From NCBI GenBank assembly GCA_017548985.1, contig JAFYYW010000019.1:33006-97005 (forward strand): a DNA stretch of 64,000 bases, read 5' to 3'. Under the pieces are notes generated by a model. That model saw nothing but the letters and a program-made list of their open reading frames with translations. It searched no databases and was not told where the DNA came from. Within the stretch, counting starts at the first letter, position 1, and every line of letters starts with the position of its first letter. The translations under genes were made by a program, and so were the position numbers. Source of the stretch: Bacteroidales bacterium (GTDB taxonomy: Bacteria; Bacteroidota; Bacteroidia; Bacteroidales; UBA932). Below are positions 27,638 through 36,380 of this stretch, piece by piece.

Positions 27638-29110
27638 TTAAGCGAACGGGAATATTTTGGTAAGCCAGAAGAAACCAAAGATAAAACCGACCAAGCCGAT
27701 GATAACACCGATTTTGGTCATATCCTTGGTCTCGACAAGACCTGTGGACGAGGCGATGGCGTTCGGAGGGGTGGATATCGGGAATAGCATGGCTATCGAG
27801 GCGCATGAGGCTATGAACACGATCATCGCCTTCGAGCCGCCCAGCGCCACGAACTCAGCGTTATTGGCGGCCGCGGGATCAGCCATACCCTCAGCGATAA
27901 CGATAAGGATAGGGATCAGAAGCGCGGCGGTAGCGCTGTTGCTGATGAAGTTGGACAAGAAGTAGCACACGATGCCGGCGATAACAAAGACAATGATAAC
28001 CGGCATGGAACCGAACGGGATAGATTCGATGAGCACCTTGGCGAGTCCGGTTCCCTGAAGACAGGTTCCGAGGGCAAAACCTCCGGCGACAAGCCAAAGC
28101 ACGCTCCAATTGATCTCCTTGATGTCTTCCTTAGTGAATATACCGCAAGCGGTAAGAACTCCGAGAGGGATGAGAGCCACGATGTTGGAGTTGATCTTGG
28201 TGAGGCTCTCAGTCATCCAAAGGAGGATGGTGCCGATAAAGGTAACCCAGACAACTGTCGATTTCCAATTCTTCTCCTTCTTGTTCGCGGGGATCTCAAG
28301 AACCAGTTTTTTTGCCTTGAACGGGAAGAACCACTGGAGAAGCATCCATGCGATCAGAATCATTATCGCCACATAAGGAATCATGTGGATCATCCAATCC
28401 ATGAACGATATCTCCGCATTGGACTCGGCGAGGAAACGAACCGCGGTGGCGTTCGGAGGGGTTCCGATAGGAGTTCCGATACCACCCAGGTTGGCCGCTA
28501 CCGGGATAGACAGGGCAAGGCCTATCTTTCCCTTGTCATCGGACGGCAGAGTGGACAGGACCGGAGCCAGGAAAGCCAGCATCATGGCGGCAGTCGCCGT
28601 GTTACTCATAAACATGGAGAAAACGGAGATCACGATCAAGAAACCGAGCAGGACTATTTTCGGTTTTGTGCCGAATATGCTCAAAAGGGCACGTCCCATG
28701 GTGACATCAAGTCCATATTTCTCCGCCATGATAGCGAGGACGAAACCGCCCAGGAAGAGCATGACCACAGGATCCGCGAAAGAGGCCATTATAGTCTTGT
28801 AGCTGACAAGCTGTCCAAACTTCTCGTCGCAAAGGAAACCTAGTCCCTTGTCGGATAGCGTCAACAGAGAGATGACGATCACAAGGAGGGAAGTGGTCCA
28901 GTTCGGAATGATCTCACAAATCCACATCAAAGCCGCGAAAACGAAAAGGGCGATGACGCGCTGCTGGGTAACAGTAAGATCGGCAATGCCAAAAAATGAG
29001 ACCGGCACGCACCAGAGGAATAGCGTGACCAAGAGAACGATCAGAAGAAGAACACAATATTTCACATTGAGTTTCTTCTCCCCAGCTGTTTCAATTGTCG
29101 TTTCAGCCAT
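27638..29110 (-). CDS. DASS/SLC13 family sodium:dicarboxylate symporter
   Basis: Inner-membrane carrier of 490 residues with 11-13 hydrophobic segments. Family marks are the two Ser-Asn-Thr type motifs, SNTATAAMM (about 165) and SNSATAALL (about 395), each on a re-entrant hairpin that binds sodium and a carboxylate of the substrate, and the PIGTPPNAT and ISTPPNAIA loops. Likely substrates are succinate, fumarate, malate or similar anions. It is the first gene of a three-gene operon with two outer-membrane porins, 16 bases before the first one. Confidence 0.92.
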   Translation of the reverse strand: MAETTIETAGEKKLNVKYCVLLLIVLLVTLFLWCVPVSFFGIADLTVTQQRVIALFVFAALMWICEIIPNWTTSLLVIVISLLTLSDKGLGFLCDEKFGQLVSYKTIMASFADPVVMLFLGGFVLAIMAEKYGLDVTMGRALLSIFGTKPKIVLLGFLIVISVFSMFMSNTATAAMMLAFLAPVLSTLPSDDKGKIGLALSIPVAANLGGIGTPIGTPPNATAVRFLAESNAEISFMDWMIHMIPYVAIMILIAWMLLQWFFPFKAKKLVLEIPANKKEKNWKSTVVWVTFIGTILLWMTESLTKINSNIVALIPLGVLTACGIFTKEDIKEINWSVLWLVAGGFALGTCLQGTGLAKVLIESIPFGSMPVIIVFVIAGIVCYFLSNFISNSATAALLIPILIVIAEGMADPAAANNAEFVALGGSKAMIVFIASCASIAMLFPISTPPNAIASSTGLVETKDMTKIGVIIGLVGFIFGFFWLTKIFPFA

Positions 29111-29153
29111 CTTAGTTATATTAATTTCAATAAATAATCTTGCTTATATCTTG

Positions 29154-29161
29154 CAAAGATA
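29154..29161 (-). promoter_or_regulatory. -7 element of the DASS-porin operon
   Basis: TATCTTTG on the minus strand, an exact TAnnTTTG match, 43 bases before the ATG. Upstream sequence is T rich without a clear TTG. Confidence 0.55.
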
Positions 29162-29173
29162 ATCATTATTGAA

Positions 29174-29209
29174 TAAAAAACAGGTAAATCGGTTGCCCGA
29201 TCTACCTGT
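29174..29209 (-). terminator. Terminator of gdhA
   Basis: On the minus strand, a 13-base stem (29197-29209 with 29180-29192, one G-T pair) and a four-base loop, followed by a run of six T. A classic factor-independent terminator, 22 bases after the gdhA stop. Confidence 0.88.
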
Positions 29210-29231
29210 ATAAAGAACAAAAACCAAGAGA

Positions 29232-30575
29232 CTAGATAACGCCCTGCTCAAGCATGGCCTCAGCCACCTTCATGAAGCCGGCGATATTGGCGCCCTTGAC
29301 ATAATCGACGGTACCATCCTCACGGGTTCCGTACTTGACGCACTGCTCGTGGATACTCTGCATGATCCAATGAAGCTTGTCATCAACCTCCTGGGCGGAC
29401 CAGCTGATGTGGGCGGCGTTCTGTGTCATCTCAAGACCTGAAGTGGCGACACCACCTGCGTTGACGGCCTTGCCGGGAGCGAAGAGAATACCATTGTTCT
29501 GGAAGTAACGGATGGCATCAGGCTGGCAACCCATATTGGAAACCTCGCAGCAGCACCAGCAACCATTGGCGACAAGCTCCTTAGCGTCAGCCTCGCTGAG
29601 CTCGTTCTGGAAGGCGCAAGGGAGAGCGATGTCCACAGGAATGCTCCAAGCCTTCTTACCGGCGGTGAAGAACGCCTTCTCAGGGAACTTGGTGGCCATA
29701 TCCTCAACCTTATTACGGTTAGAGGCGCGCATATCAAGCATATAGTCAATCATTTCCGGAGTAATACCCTCAGGAATATGGCAGACACCGTCAGGGCCGG
29801 AGATAGCGACAACCTTGGCGCCAAGCTCAAGGGCCTTTGTGGCGGCACCCCAAGCGACATTACCGAAGCCGGAGAGGGCGACCTTCTTGCCTACGATGTC
29901 CTTGCCAGCCTTCTCGAGAAGGTGCTGGGTGAAATACAGGGCACCGAAACCAGTAGCCTCAGGACGGAGGATGGAGCCACCCCAAGTAGCGCCCTTGCCA
30001 GTAAGGACACCAGTGTGATACTGGCGGGCAAGTTTCTGGTACATTCCATTCAGGAAGCCGATCTCACGACCACCCACGCCCACATCGCCGGCAGGGATGT
30101 CCTGATCAGGACCGATGCAGCGCCAGAGCTCAAGCATGAAAGCGTGGCAGAAACGCATAATCTCGGCGTTGGACTTGCCCACGGGATCGAAATCGGAGCC
30201 ACCCTTAGCGCCACCCATAGGAAGGGTCGTGAGGGCGTTCTTGAAAGTCTGCTCGAATCCGAGGAACTTCAACATAGAAGGAGTGACGGCCTTGTGGAAG
30301 CGGAGTCCGCCTTTGTAAGGGCCGATAGCGCTGTTGAACTGGACCCTGTAGCCGAGGTTGGTCTGGACCTCACCGTTGTCGTCAATCCAGGTCACCCTGA
30401 AAGTGAATATCCTGTCAGGCTCAACAATACGCTCGACAATCTTGGCTTTCTCGAACTCGGGATGCTGGTTGTAGACATCCTCGATGGACTCGAGAACTTC
30501 CTGTACAGCCTGAAGATATTCATTCTCCGTGGGATACTTGGCCTGGAGACGGGCCATGATTTCTGTGGTTTTCAT
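29232..30575 (-). CDS. gdhA: NADP-type glutamate dehydrogenase
   Basis: Assimilates ammonium by reductive amination of 2-oxoglutarate. The 447 residues are the usual length of the hexameric small GDH class. Visible blocks: YKGGLRFHKAVTPSMLKFLG, LPMGGAKGGSDFDP (catalytic Lys), DIPAGDVGVGGREIGFL and GFGNVAWGAATKALELGAKVV (dinucleotide fold). Monocistronic, with its own promoter and terminator. Glutamate made here feeds the arginine operon, though no shared regulation is visible. Confidence 0.96.
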   Translation of the reverse strand: MKTTEIMARLQAKYPTENEYLQAVQEVLESIEDVYNQHPEFEKAKIVERIVEPDRIFTFRVTWIDDNGEVQTNLGYRVQFNSAIGPYKGGLRFHKAVTPSMLKFLGFEQTFKNALTTLPMGGAKGGSDFDPVGKSNAEIMRFCHAFMLELWRCIGPDQDIPAGDVGVGGREIGFLNGMYQKLARQYHTGVLTGKGATWGGSILRPEATGFGALYFTQHLLEKAGKDIVGKKVALSGFGNVAWGAATKALELGAKVVAISGPDGVCHIPEGITPEMIDYMLDMRASNRNKVEDMATKFPEKAFFTAGKKAWSIPVDIALPCAFQNELSEADAKELVANGCWCCCEVSNMGCQPDAIRYFQNNGILFAPGKAVNAGGVATSGLEMTQNAAHISWSAQEVDDKLHWIMQSIHEQCVKYGTREDGTVDYVKGANIAGFMKVAEAMLEQGVI

Positions 30576-30626
30576 GATCAGTTATTATACATTTAATAAA
30601 AACAAAAAATCTTGTTTATTTCGTTG

Positions 30627-30658
30627 CAAATGTAAAGAATAAAATAGAGAAAACGCAA
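30627..30658 (-). promoter_or_regulatory. Promoter of gdhA
   Basis: Minus strand: TTG at 30656-30658, 21 bases, then TACATTTG at 30627-30634. Leader of about 50 bases before the ATG. Confidence 0.7.
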
Positions 30659-30667
30659 TAAATTTAA

Positions 30668-30697
30668 ATAAAAAAGACAGGTTTTTCACCTGTCTTT
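30668..30697 (-). terminator. Terminator of the nadK-uppS-bamA-ompH cluster
   Basis: Ten-base arms (30688-30697 and 30673-30682) around a five-base loop, then a T-rich tail on the minus strand, 20 bases after the ompH stop. Confidence 0.85.
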
Positions 30698-30717
30698 AAA
30701 TCATGTTATGAAACGGA

Positions 30718-31269
30718 CTACTGCTGCTGGGCCTGAAGCTCGGCCTGAAGTGTCTCCAGAGTCCTTCCGGCAGGGATCTTCAACTCTTTCCTGGCGTCCG
30801 GAGTCAGATCCTTGCACTGGGTCTTGTCAACATAGTAGAACTGGCTGATGTCAAAGACAAAGGTGTAGCCACCGGCTTTTGCGAGCTTCTCGACAACCTC
30901 AACGGCCTTCTGCTGGATAGGCTCCATGAGTTGGGCGTTCTGCTGCTGGAGCTCGACCTGGATGGACTGCTGGAACTCATTGATCCTGTTCTGGATATCT
31001 GTCAGCTCCTTCTCCTTGTTCTCCTTGATGGCGGGAGTCCAGGTGGCTTGCTTCTGCTGGTACTCGTTGAACTTGGCGTTCGCCTCGTCCACCATGCTCT
31101 GGTAAGTGTCGCTCGCCTCTTTCTGGGCCGCCTGCATCTGGGTCCTGGCAGCGTCAGCCTCAGGAGTGAGCATGACGAGCTCATTGAAATTGACGTAGGC
31201 GAATTTCACCTGGGCTGAAGCCGTGAGGGTGAACAATGCCATTGCGGCAAACAAAACGATCTTTTTCAT
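30718..31269 (-). CDS. OmpH/Skp-like periplasmic chaperone
   Basis: Holdase for unfolded outer-membrane proteins, 183 residues. I start it at MKKIVLFAAMALFTLTASAQ, which gives a typical signal peptide; the longer frame adds 18 unlikely residues. The mature part begins VKFAYVNFNELVMLTPEAD, then a charged coiled coil (about 45-130, rich in Gln, Glu and Lys), and a C-terminal return segment YTFVFDISQFYYVDKTQCKDLTP. It lies directly after bamA, the standard Skp/BamA pairing. A second OmpH-like gene is at 36381 on the other strand. Confidence 0.9.
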   Translation of the reverse strand: MKKIVLFAAMALFTLTASAQVKFAYVNFNELVMLTPEADAARTQMQAAQKEASDTYQSMVDEANAKFNEYQQKQATWTPAIKENKEKELTDIQNRINEFQQSIQVELQQQNAQLMEPIQQKAVEVVEKLAKAGGYTFVFDISQFYYVDKTQCKDLTPDARKELKIPAGRTLETLQAELQAQQQ

Positions 31270-31320
31270 ATCAAATTCAATTTTATCAGTTTTCCGAATT
31301 ATGGTTTTGCAAAGATTGTG

Positions 31321-31328
31321 CAAATTTA
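31321..31328 (-). promoter_or_regulatory. -7 element of ompH
   Basis: TAAATTTG on the minus strand, an exact TAnnTTTG match between the bamA stop and ompH. It could give ompH extra transcription besides read-through from bamA. Confidence 0.5.
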
Positions 31329-31344
31329 AAAATAAAAATGAATA

Positions 31345-33942
31345 TCAGAACTGTTGTCCTATCATGAAGTGGAACTGGCTCCTCTGACTCTTGTCCGGAT
31401 TATCGAATCCATAACCCCAGTCAACACCCAGCAAACCGATCATCGGGAGGAATACCCTGACACCCACACCTGCGGATCTCTTGATCTGGAAAGGATTGAA
31501 ATTCTTTATGTCAGACCAGCAATTACCTCCCTCGAGGAATAACAGGGCGAAGATGGTAGACTGCGGCTGGAGAATCACAGGATAGCGGGCCTCGACGGTG
31601 AACTTGTCATAAACGTTACCGGCGTAGTAGCCATTCGTGTTGTACGGGGTCACCTCCCAAGGGGTCAACGAGTAATTCTCATAACCTCGGAGAGGGATTA
31701 TGTCTGATCCGTAAGTGTCGTAACCGGACATACCGTCACCACCGACCCTGAAGCCCTCGAATGGCGAGTAGCCCCACTTGCGGTTATAGTAGCCGAGATA
31801 GCCGAACTGCGCTCGTCCCATCACAACCAGGTCTTTCCAGACTTTCGTGTAAGTCTCGGCGCTTAGCTTCCACTTATGGTACTCGATCCACTTGTACCTG
31901 TCAGCGGCCGACCATGTGTCGTAATTGATATCCTTGTAATCAGACACCTTCTTGGGATTCCCGGCGGCATCAAGATTGCCGAAGTCGTTCTTCCGGAACA
32001 ATGAGTAAGGAGGGGTCAGCTGCATGCTTGTCGAGAATATCGATCCGCGCCTGGGATATATCTGCTGGTCGGTCGAGGTCCTTGTAAGGCTCGCCGTGTA
32101 GCTCAGGTTGTGGGATATACCGTCATTGAACATGAAGTAACCGTTGATCCAGTTCTTCAGGTTGTACACCTGCCAGCTCAAGCCGTTATACAGCACGAAA
32201 TAGTCATCAGGCCATTTCAGACGGGTACCGATACCACCGGCGAAACCATAGATCTGCATGACCTTGTCGTTGCTCAGGATACCGATGGCGAGATAGGAGT
32301 CCGTCTGCCTTGTATAATAAGCCTGGAGATTCAACGATGTGGGTTTCTTCTGGGTCAGCCAAGGCTCAGTGAAACTGAATATCAATGAAGTGTAATAAGT
32401 TCCGTTAGTCTGGAAGCGGAGGGAAAGGTTCTGGGCGTCTCCAAGAGGGACCGGACGCCACGCGTTCTTCTCGAACATCCTCCTGGTGGAGAAGTTGTTG
32501 AAGCTGACTCCGACAGTGGCGACAAAAGTGTTCATACCCCAACCTCCGGAGAGTTCCAGCTGGCTGGAAGGTTTCTCGGTGACATTATAGACAAGGTCCA
32601 CCGTATTGTTCAACTGGTTGGGCAAAATGGAATAGCCTCCCTCACTGGAAATCGCCTCAGGATCGAACTGGCCCAGGGAAGCGATTTCCCTGATGGACCT
32701 CTCGAAGTTGGTCTGGCTGAAAAGGTAGCCCGGCTTGGTGTAGATCTGCCTGCGTACAACCTTCTCGCTGGTCAGGTCATTACCGTTGATCACGATGTTG
32801 TTCAACGTAGCCTGCTTACCCTCGGAGACTCGCATCTCGACATCGACAGAGTCACCGTCAATGTTCAGCTCGACCGGAGTGACTTGGAAGAAGAGATAAC
32901 CCTCGTCACGGTAGAGTTTCGAGATGTCGTAATCGGTCTGCTTGCCACCACCCTTGAGCCTCTTCTCCATAGTGACCATATCGTAGGGGTCACCTTTATT
33001 GATTTGGAGGATAGAGTTCAGCTGCTCAGCGGAGTGGACAGAGTTACCCGTCCAAGTGACATTCCTGAAATAGTATTTCTTGCCCTGGTCGAACTTGAAA
33101 TCGATACCGAGACGGTCAGGCTCCACATAGTAGATGGAATCCTTGAGAATGCGGGCGTCACGGTAACCGGCCTCGTTGAACTTGCTGATCAAGTTCATCT
33201 TGTCGTTGGGGTATTCCTTCTCGTTGAACTTCTTGCTGCTGAAGAAGTTGTAGACTTTCTTGGCCTTTGTCTTCTTCATCGAGCGAGCGAGCTTGAAATC
33301 AGAGACCCCTTCATTCCCCTCGAAATTAATGTCCCTGATTCTGATCTTCTCACCCTTGTCCACGGCGAAGTTGACACGGATCGCGTTCTTGATGATAGTG
33401 TCTTTCTGGGTCTGCACGTCGACTTCGCAATTGAGGAAGCCCTTCTCGGCGTAATACCTCTTTATGATTCCCACTGAAGTGGTCGCCACATATTCCGAGA
33501 ACTCCCCGCCCCTGCGGAGCCTGAGACGCTCCTCCAGATCTTTCTGTTCAGTCTTTTTGACTCCGGTGTAAAGCCACCTGGAGACCCTTGGCCTCTCTTT
33601 GATACGAATCATGAGCCATGCGGAATCACCACTCGCGCTGATGTGGTCGATCTCAAGGGCGACATCTTCGAAATACCTCTGAGCCCAGAGCCTTGTGACA
33701 ATAGAAGACATCTCGTCACTTGGTACAGTCACCGTCATTCCCGGCTGGATACCAGTCAATGAAATGATCTGCTGCTCTCCGAAATGAGTGTTCCCCACGA
33801 CATTAATGCCACCGACGACATAACTCCGGGGTTGCTCATAGTCGACTTCCACTGGATCAGATGCCGTGACCGGTTCCTGGGCGAAAACCGCCGTTCCGGC
33901 CACTGACAAAAGCAGGACAAACAAGAGACGATATATTCTCAT
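31345..33942 (-). CDS. bamA: Outer-membrane assembly factor BamA
   Basis: Core Omp85 protein inserting beta-barrels into the outer membrane. I start it at the ATG of MRIYRLLFVLLLSVAG (865 residues, signal peptide ending FAQ); an ATG five codons upstream is possible but close to the promoter. POTRA domains occupy about residues 40-440, with segments such as VVGGINVVGNTHFGEQQI and GKKYYFRNVTWTGN, and the barrel follows to the C-terminal FHFMIGQQF with terminal Phe. GFRVGGDGMSGYDTYG and IIPLRGY correspond to the barrel region that includes the conserved (V/I)RGY/F lid loop. Flanked by uppS and ompH. Confidence 0.95.
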   Translation of the reverse strand: MRIYRLLFVLLLSVAGTAVFAQEPVTASDPVEVDYEQPRSYVVGGINVVGNTHFGEQQIISLTGIQPGMTVTVPSDEMSSIVTRLWAQRYFEDVALEIDHISASGDSAWLMIRIKERPRVSRWLYTGVKKTEQKDLEERLRLRRGGEFSEYVATTSVGIIKRYYAEKGFLNCEVDVQTQKDTIIKNAIRVNFAVDKGEKIRIRDINFEGNEGVSDFKLARSMKKTKAKKVYNFFSSKKFNEKEYPNDKMNLISKFNEAGYRDARILKDSIYYVEPDRLGIDFKFDQGKKYYFRNVTWTGNSVHSAEQLNSILQINKGDPYDMVTMEKRLKGGGKQTDYDISKLYRDEGYLFFQVTPVELNIDGDSVDVEMRVSEGKQATLNNIVINGNDLTSEKVVRRQIYTKPGYLFSQTNFERSIREIASLGQFDPEAISSEGGYSILPNQLNNTVDLVYNVTEKPSSQLELSGGWGMNTFVATVGVSFNNFSTRRMFEKNAWRPVPLGDAQNLSLRFQTNGTYYTSLIFSFTEPWLTQKKPTSLNLQAYYTRQTDSYLAIGILSNDKVMQIYGFAGGIGTRLKWPDDYFVLYNGLSWQVYNLKNWINGYFMFNDGISHNLSYTASLTRTSTDQQIYPRRGSIFSTSMQLTPPYSLFRKNDFGNLDAAGNPKKVSDYKDINYDTWSAADRYKWIEYHKWKLSAETYTKVWKDLVVMGRAQFGYLGYYNRKWGYSPFEGFRVGGDGMSGYDTYGSDIIPLRGYENYSLTPWEVTPYNTNGYYAGNVYDKFTVEARYPVILQPQSTIFALLFLEGGNCWSDIKNFNPFQIKRSAGVGVRVFLPMIGLLGVDWGYGFDNPDKSQRSQFHFMIGQQF

Positions 33943-33970
33943 CAAGTCAGAATTCATTGAAACAAGTTTG

Positions 33971-33978
33971 CAAATATA
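33971..33978 (-). promoter_or_regulatory. -7 element of bamA
   Basis: TATATTTG on the minus strand, an exact TAnnTTTG match in the gap after uppS, 28 bases before the chosen bamA start. This spacing favours the downstream ATG. Confidence 0.5.
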
Positions 33979-33984
33979 CGGCGA

Positions 33985-34725
33985 TTATTTGACTTTTCCA
34001 TACCTGCGGTCTCTCTTCGCATATTCTTTTAAGGCAGACCGGAACTCTTCTTTTCGAAAATCAGGCCACAAGGTGTCCACAAAGAGGAACTCCGAGTACG
34101 CGGCTTGCCAAAGCAGGTAATTACTTATCCGGCTCTCCCCCGAGGTCCTGATTATCAGGTCAGGATCCGGAATCCCCGAAGTCACCAAGTAAGAGGCGAA
34201 TTCATCAGGCGTGACATTTTCCAGACCGGCAGGGTCTGAAGAATGGGCTTCCGAGAGCCGCTTGGCGGCCTGAAGGATATCCCACTTGCCGCTATAACTC
34301 AAAAAAATGATAAGGTCAAGGATCGGCTCCTTTCCATCCGTTGGCTCCGTGAAAGCCTCAGCGGCGCGGATCGCCTCGACGAGGGCTGGATCCAGGCGGC
34401 TGGAATCGCCGAGCACACGGAATCTGACCCTTTGCTTTTTCAAGGCCTCAATCTCATCAGCTATAGCCTTGAACATCAGGTTCATAAGGGTATTGACCTC
34501 GGCCTCCGGACGGCCCCAGTTCTCGGATGAGAAAGCGAACAGGGACAGATACCTGACACCTGTCTCCGCGGCCGCCTCTACGCAAGCCCTGACACTTTCC
34601 ACCCCATGAGAGTGGCCGTAGACCCTCTCCTTTCCTCTTAACTTCGCCCACCTTCCATTGCCATCCATAATGATTGACACATGGGCAGGAATCCGGCCTT
34701 GAATATTGTCGTTAAAATCCTCCAT
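33985..34725 (-). CDS. uppS: Isoprenyl transferase (undecaprenyl diphosphate synthase)
   Basis: Cis-prenyltransferase making the C55 lipid carrier for cell wall and surface glycans. The 246 residues show HVSIIMDGNGRWAKLRG (catalytic Asp, about 20), YLSLFAFSSENWGRP (about 75) and IIRTSGESRISNYLLWQAA with EFLFVDTLWPDF near the C terminus. Normal length. The start overlaps the end of nadK by 14 bases. Confidence 0.96.
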   Translation of the reverse strand: MEDFNDNIQGRIPAHVSIIMDGNGRWAKLRGKERVYGHSHGVESVRACVEAAAETGVRYLSLFAFSSENWGRPEAEVNTLMNLMFKAIADEIEALKKQRVRFRVLGDSSRLDPALVEAIRAAEAFTEPTDGKEPILDLIIFLSYSGKWDILQAAKRLSEAHSSDPAGLENVTPDEFASYLVTSGIPDPDLIIRTSGESRISNYLLWQAAYSEFLFVDTLWPDFRKEEFRSALKEYAKRDRRYGKVK

Positions 34726-35539
34726 TTCTGATATCCTCGCCCCAGAACAGTTTTGTCGTCAGGGCCTTGATGAAACTCGACTTCTCGAGACGCACTCGTT
34801 TGAGCGAAAATTGTGCCACCTTCACTTCGAGTCTGGCATCAGAGGATAGCCTCACGTTACGATTGTCCATCGACATCGCCACCACCTTGTCCCGGGACCT
34901 CATGGATATGGTCACCACAGTCGTATCAGGAACGACCAATGGACGCACATTCAAGTTGTGGGGAGCGACAGGAGCTATGATTATGACTTTTGATTCCGGG
35001 ACACAGATCGGGCCTCCGACGCTCAATGAATATGCCGTGGATCCTGAACTGGTGGAGACCAGCAGGCCATCGGCCCAGTAAGTCGGAAGAGGGTTACCGT
35101 CAAGGCAGACATCGATACCGAGGATCGAGGCCCCACCCCTGAGGACAGATATCTCGTTGAGGGTATAAGGCCAGAACGACGAGTCCGAATCAAGCATCTC
35201 CCCTTCCACCTTGGTTTCCAGCAAAGCCCTGTCCTCGAGGGTATATGATCCGGTCAAAATGGCCTCACAGGCCTCTTCCGGGCTATATTCTGAAAGGAAA
35301 CCCAGACGACCCATGTTTATTCCGAGCACAGGGATCCCGGTCTGTCCCACCCGTTTTGAAGCCGACAAGAAGGTGCCGTCACCTCCGACGCTCAACACCA
35401 GGCCAGTGCCTTCAGACAAGTCGGACGACGAACGGATCCTGTACAGTTTGAAACCTGACGAGACTAACTTGTCCGACATCCGCATGAATCTCCCGCCGGA
35501 CAGGGAGGAGTAATCCCGAGTGTATACCGCTATCTTCAT
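34712..35539 (-). CDS. nadK: NAD kinase
   Basis: Phosphorylates NAD to NADP. The 275-residue protein has the GGDGTF motif (VLSVGGDGTFLSASKR), NMGRLGFLSEYS, and the NAD-binding WADGLLVSTSSGSTAYSLSVGGPI. The C-terminal strands follow with HNLNVRPLVVPD. It heads the minus-strand cluster with uppS, bamA and ompH and is divergent from pdxJ. Confidence 0.96.
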   Translation of the reverse strand: MKIAVYTRDYSSLSGGRFMRMSDKLVSSGFKLYRIRSSSDLSEGTGLVLSVGGDGTFLSASKRVGQTGIPVLGINMGRLGFLSEYSPEEACEAILTGSYTLEDRALLETKVEGEMLDSDSSFWPYTLNEISVLRGGASILGIDVCLDGNPLPTYWADGLLVSTSSGSTAYSLSVGGPICVPESKVIIIAPVAPHNLNVRPLVVPDTTVVTISMRSRDKVVAMSMDNRNVRLSSDARLEVKVAQFSLKRVRLEKSSFIKALTTKLFWGEDIRNGGF

Positions 35540-35567
35540 CTGTTCTCGTTAGAATGAGTTCAACTTT

Positions 35568-35575
35568 CAAAATTA
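35568..35575 (-). promoter_or_regulatory. -7 element of nadK
   Basis: TAATTTTG on the minus strand, an exact TAnnTTTG match, 28 bases before the nadK ATG. Confidence 0.55.
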
Positions 35576-35608
35576 ACACAATTCTAATAAAATCTGAATA
35601 GAAATCAC

Positions 35609-35616
35609 TACTTTTG
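35609..35616 (+). promoter_or_regulatory. -7 element of pdxJ, possibly leaderless
   Basis: TACTTTTG, an exact TAnnTTTG match that ends only four bases before the pdxJ ATG. If used in the normal way, transcription would start at or next to the start codon. Confidence 0.5.
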
Positions 35617-35620
35617 CACC

Positions 35621-36352
35621 ATGACAAGATTAAGTGTCAATATCAATAAGATAGCCACCATCCGCAATGCCCGCGGAGGGAACATGCCGGATGTGGAGAA
35701 GGCCGCCAGAGACTGCGAGTCCTTCGGAGCTGAAGGTATAACTGTTCATCCCAGGCCCGATGAGAGGCATATCCGGTACTCCGATGTAAGAGCCATACGG
35801 CCCGGCGTCAAGACCGAGTTCAATATCGAGGGGAACCCGATCCCCAGCTTTGTCGACCTGGTCCTCGAGGTCGTGCCCGACCAGGTGACCCTGGTTCCCG
35901 ACGCCCATGACGCCATCACTTCCAACCAAGGATGGGACACGGTGACCCACAAGGACTTTCTCACTGATATCTGCGCAAGGTTCAAGGAAAAAGGAATACG
36001 TACCTCTATATTTATAGATCCGGATCCGGCGATGGCGGCTGGCGCGGCCGCCTGCGGTTGCGACCGGGTTGAGCTTTACACCGCCGGTTTCGCGGAATTT
36101 TTCCCGTCAGATCCAGGCAAGGCGGTCGCCCCGTACTTCGAGACCGCTTTAAAGGTCAGGGAACTGGGACTCGGATTGAATGCCGGCCATGACCTGAACC
36201 TCCAGAACCTGGGGTTTTTCATAAAAACCATCCCTTGGACCGACGAGGTCTCGATCGGTCACGCCATAATATGCGACGCGCTTTATATGGGACTGGAAGC
36301 GACAATCAGGGCTTATCTGTCGGAGATTAAGAAAAATTCATTACATTTGTAG
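35621..36352 (+). CDS. pdxJ: Pyridoxine 5'-phosphate synthase
   Basis: Condenses 1-deoxyxylulose 5-phosphate with amino-acetone phosphate in the DXP-dependent vitamin B6 pathway. The 243-residue TIM barrel opens TRLSVNINKIATIRNARGG (active-site region), and shows GITVHPRPDERHIR, EFNIEGNP, RVELYTAGFAE and GLGLNAGHDLNLQN, all family blocks. Divergent from nadK. The next gene starts 28 bases after the stop. Confidence 0.97.
   Translation: MTRLSVNINKIATIRNARGGNMPDVEKAARDCESFGAEGITVHPRPDERHIRYSDVRAIRPGVKTEFNIEGNPIPSFVDLVLEVVPDQVTLVPDAHDAITSNQGWDTVTHKDFLTDICARFKEKGIRTSIFIDPDPAMAAGAAACGCDRVELYTAGFAEFFPSDPGKAVAPYFETALKVRELGLGLNAGHDLNLQNLGFFIKTIPWTDEVSIGHAIICDALYMGLEATIRAYLSEIKKNSLHL
36342..36349 (+). 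promoter_or_regulatory. -7 element of the second OmpH-like gene
   Basis: TACATTTG, an exact TAnnTTTG match overlapping the last pdxJ codons, 31 bases before the next ATG. Confidence 0.5.
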
Positions 36353-36380
36353 ACTGGAATATTATTTAAGATTAGATAAA

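Noticed and set aside
29232..30596. Long open frame opposite gdhA (272 residues), and similar ones opposite gyrA, the TPR gene and argG
   Set aside because: They mirror strongly biased codons of the real genes and show no family motifs.
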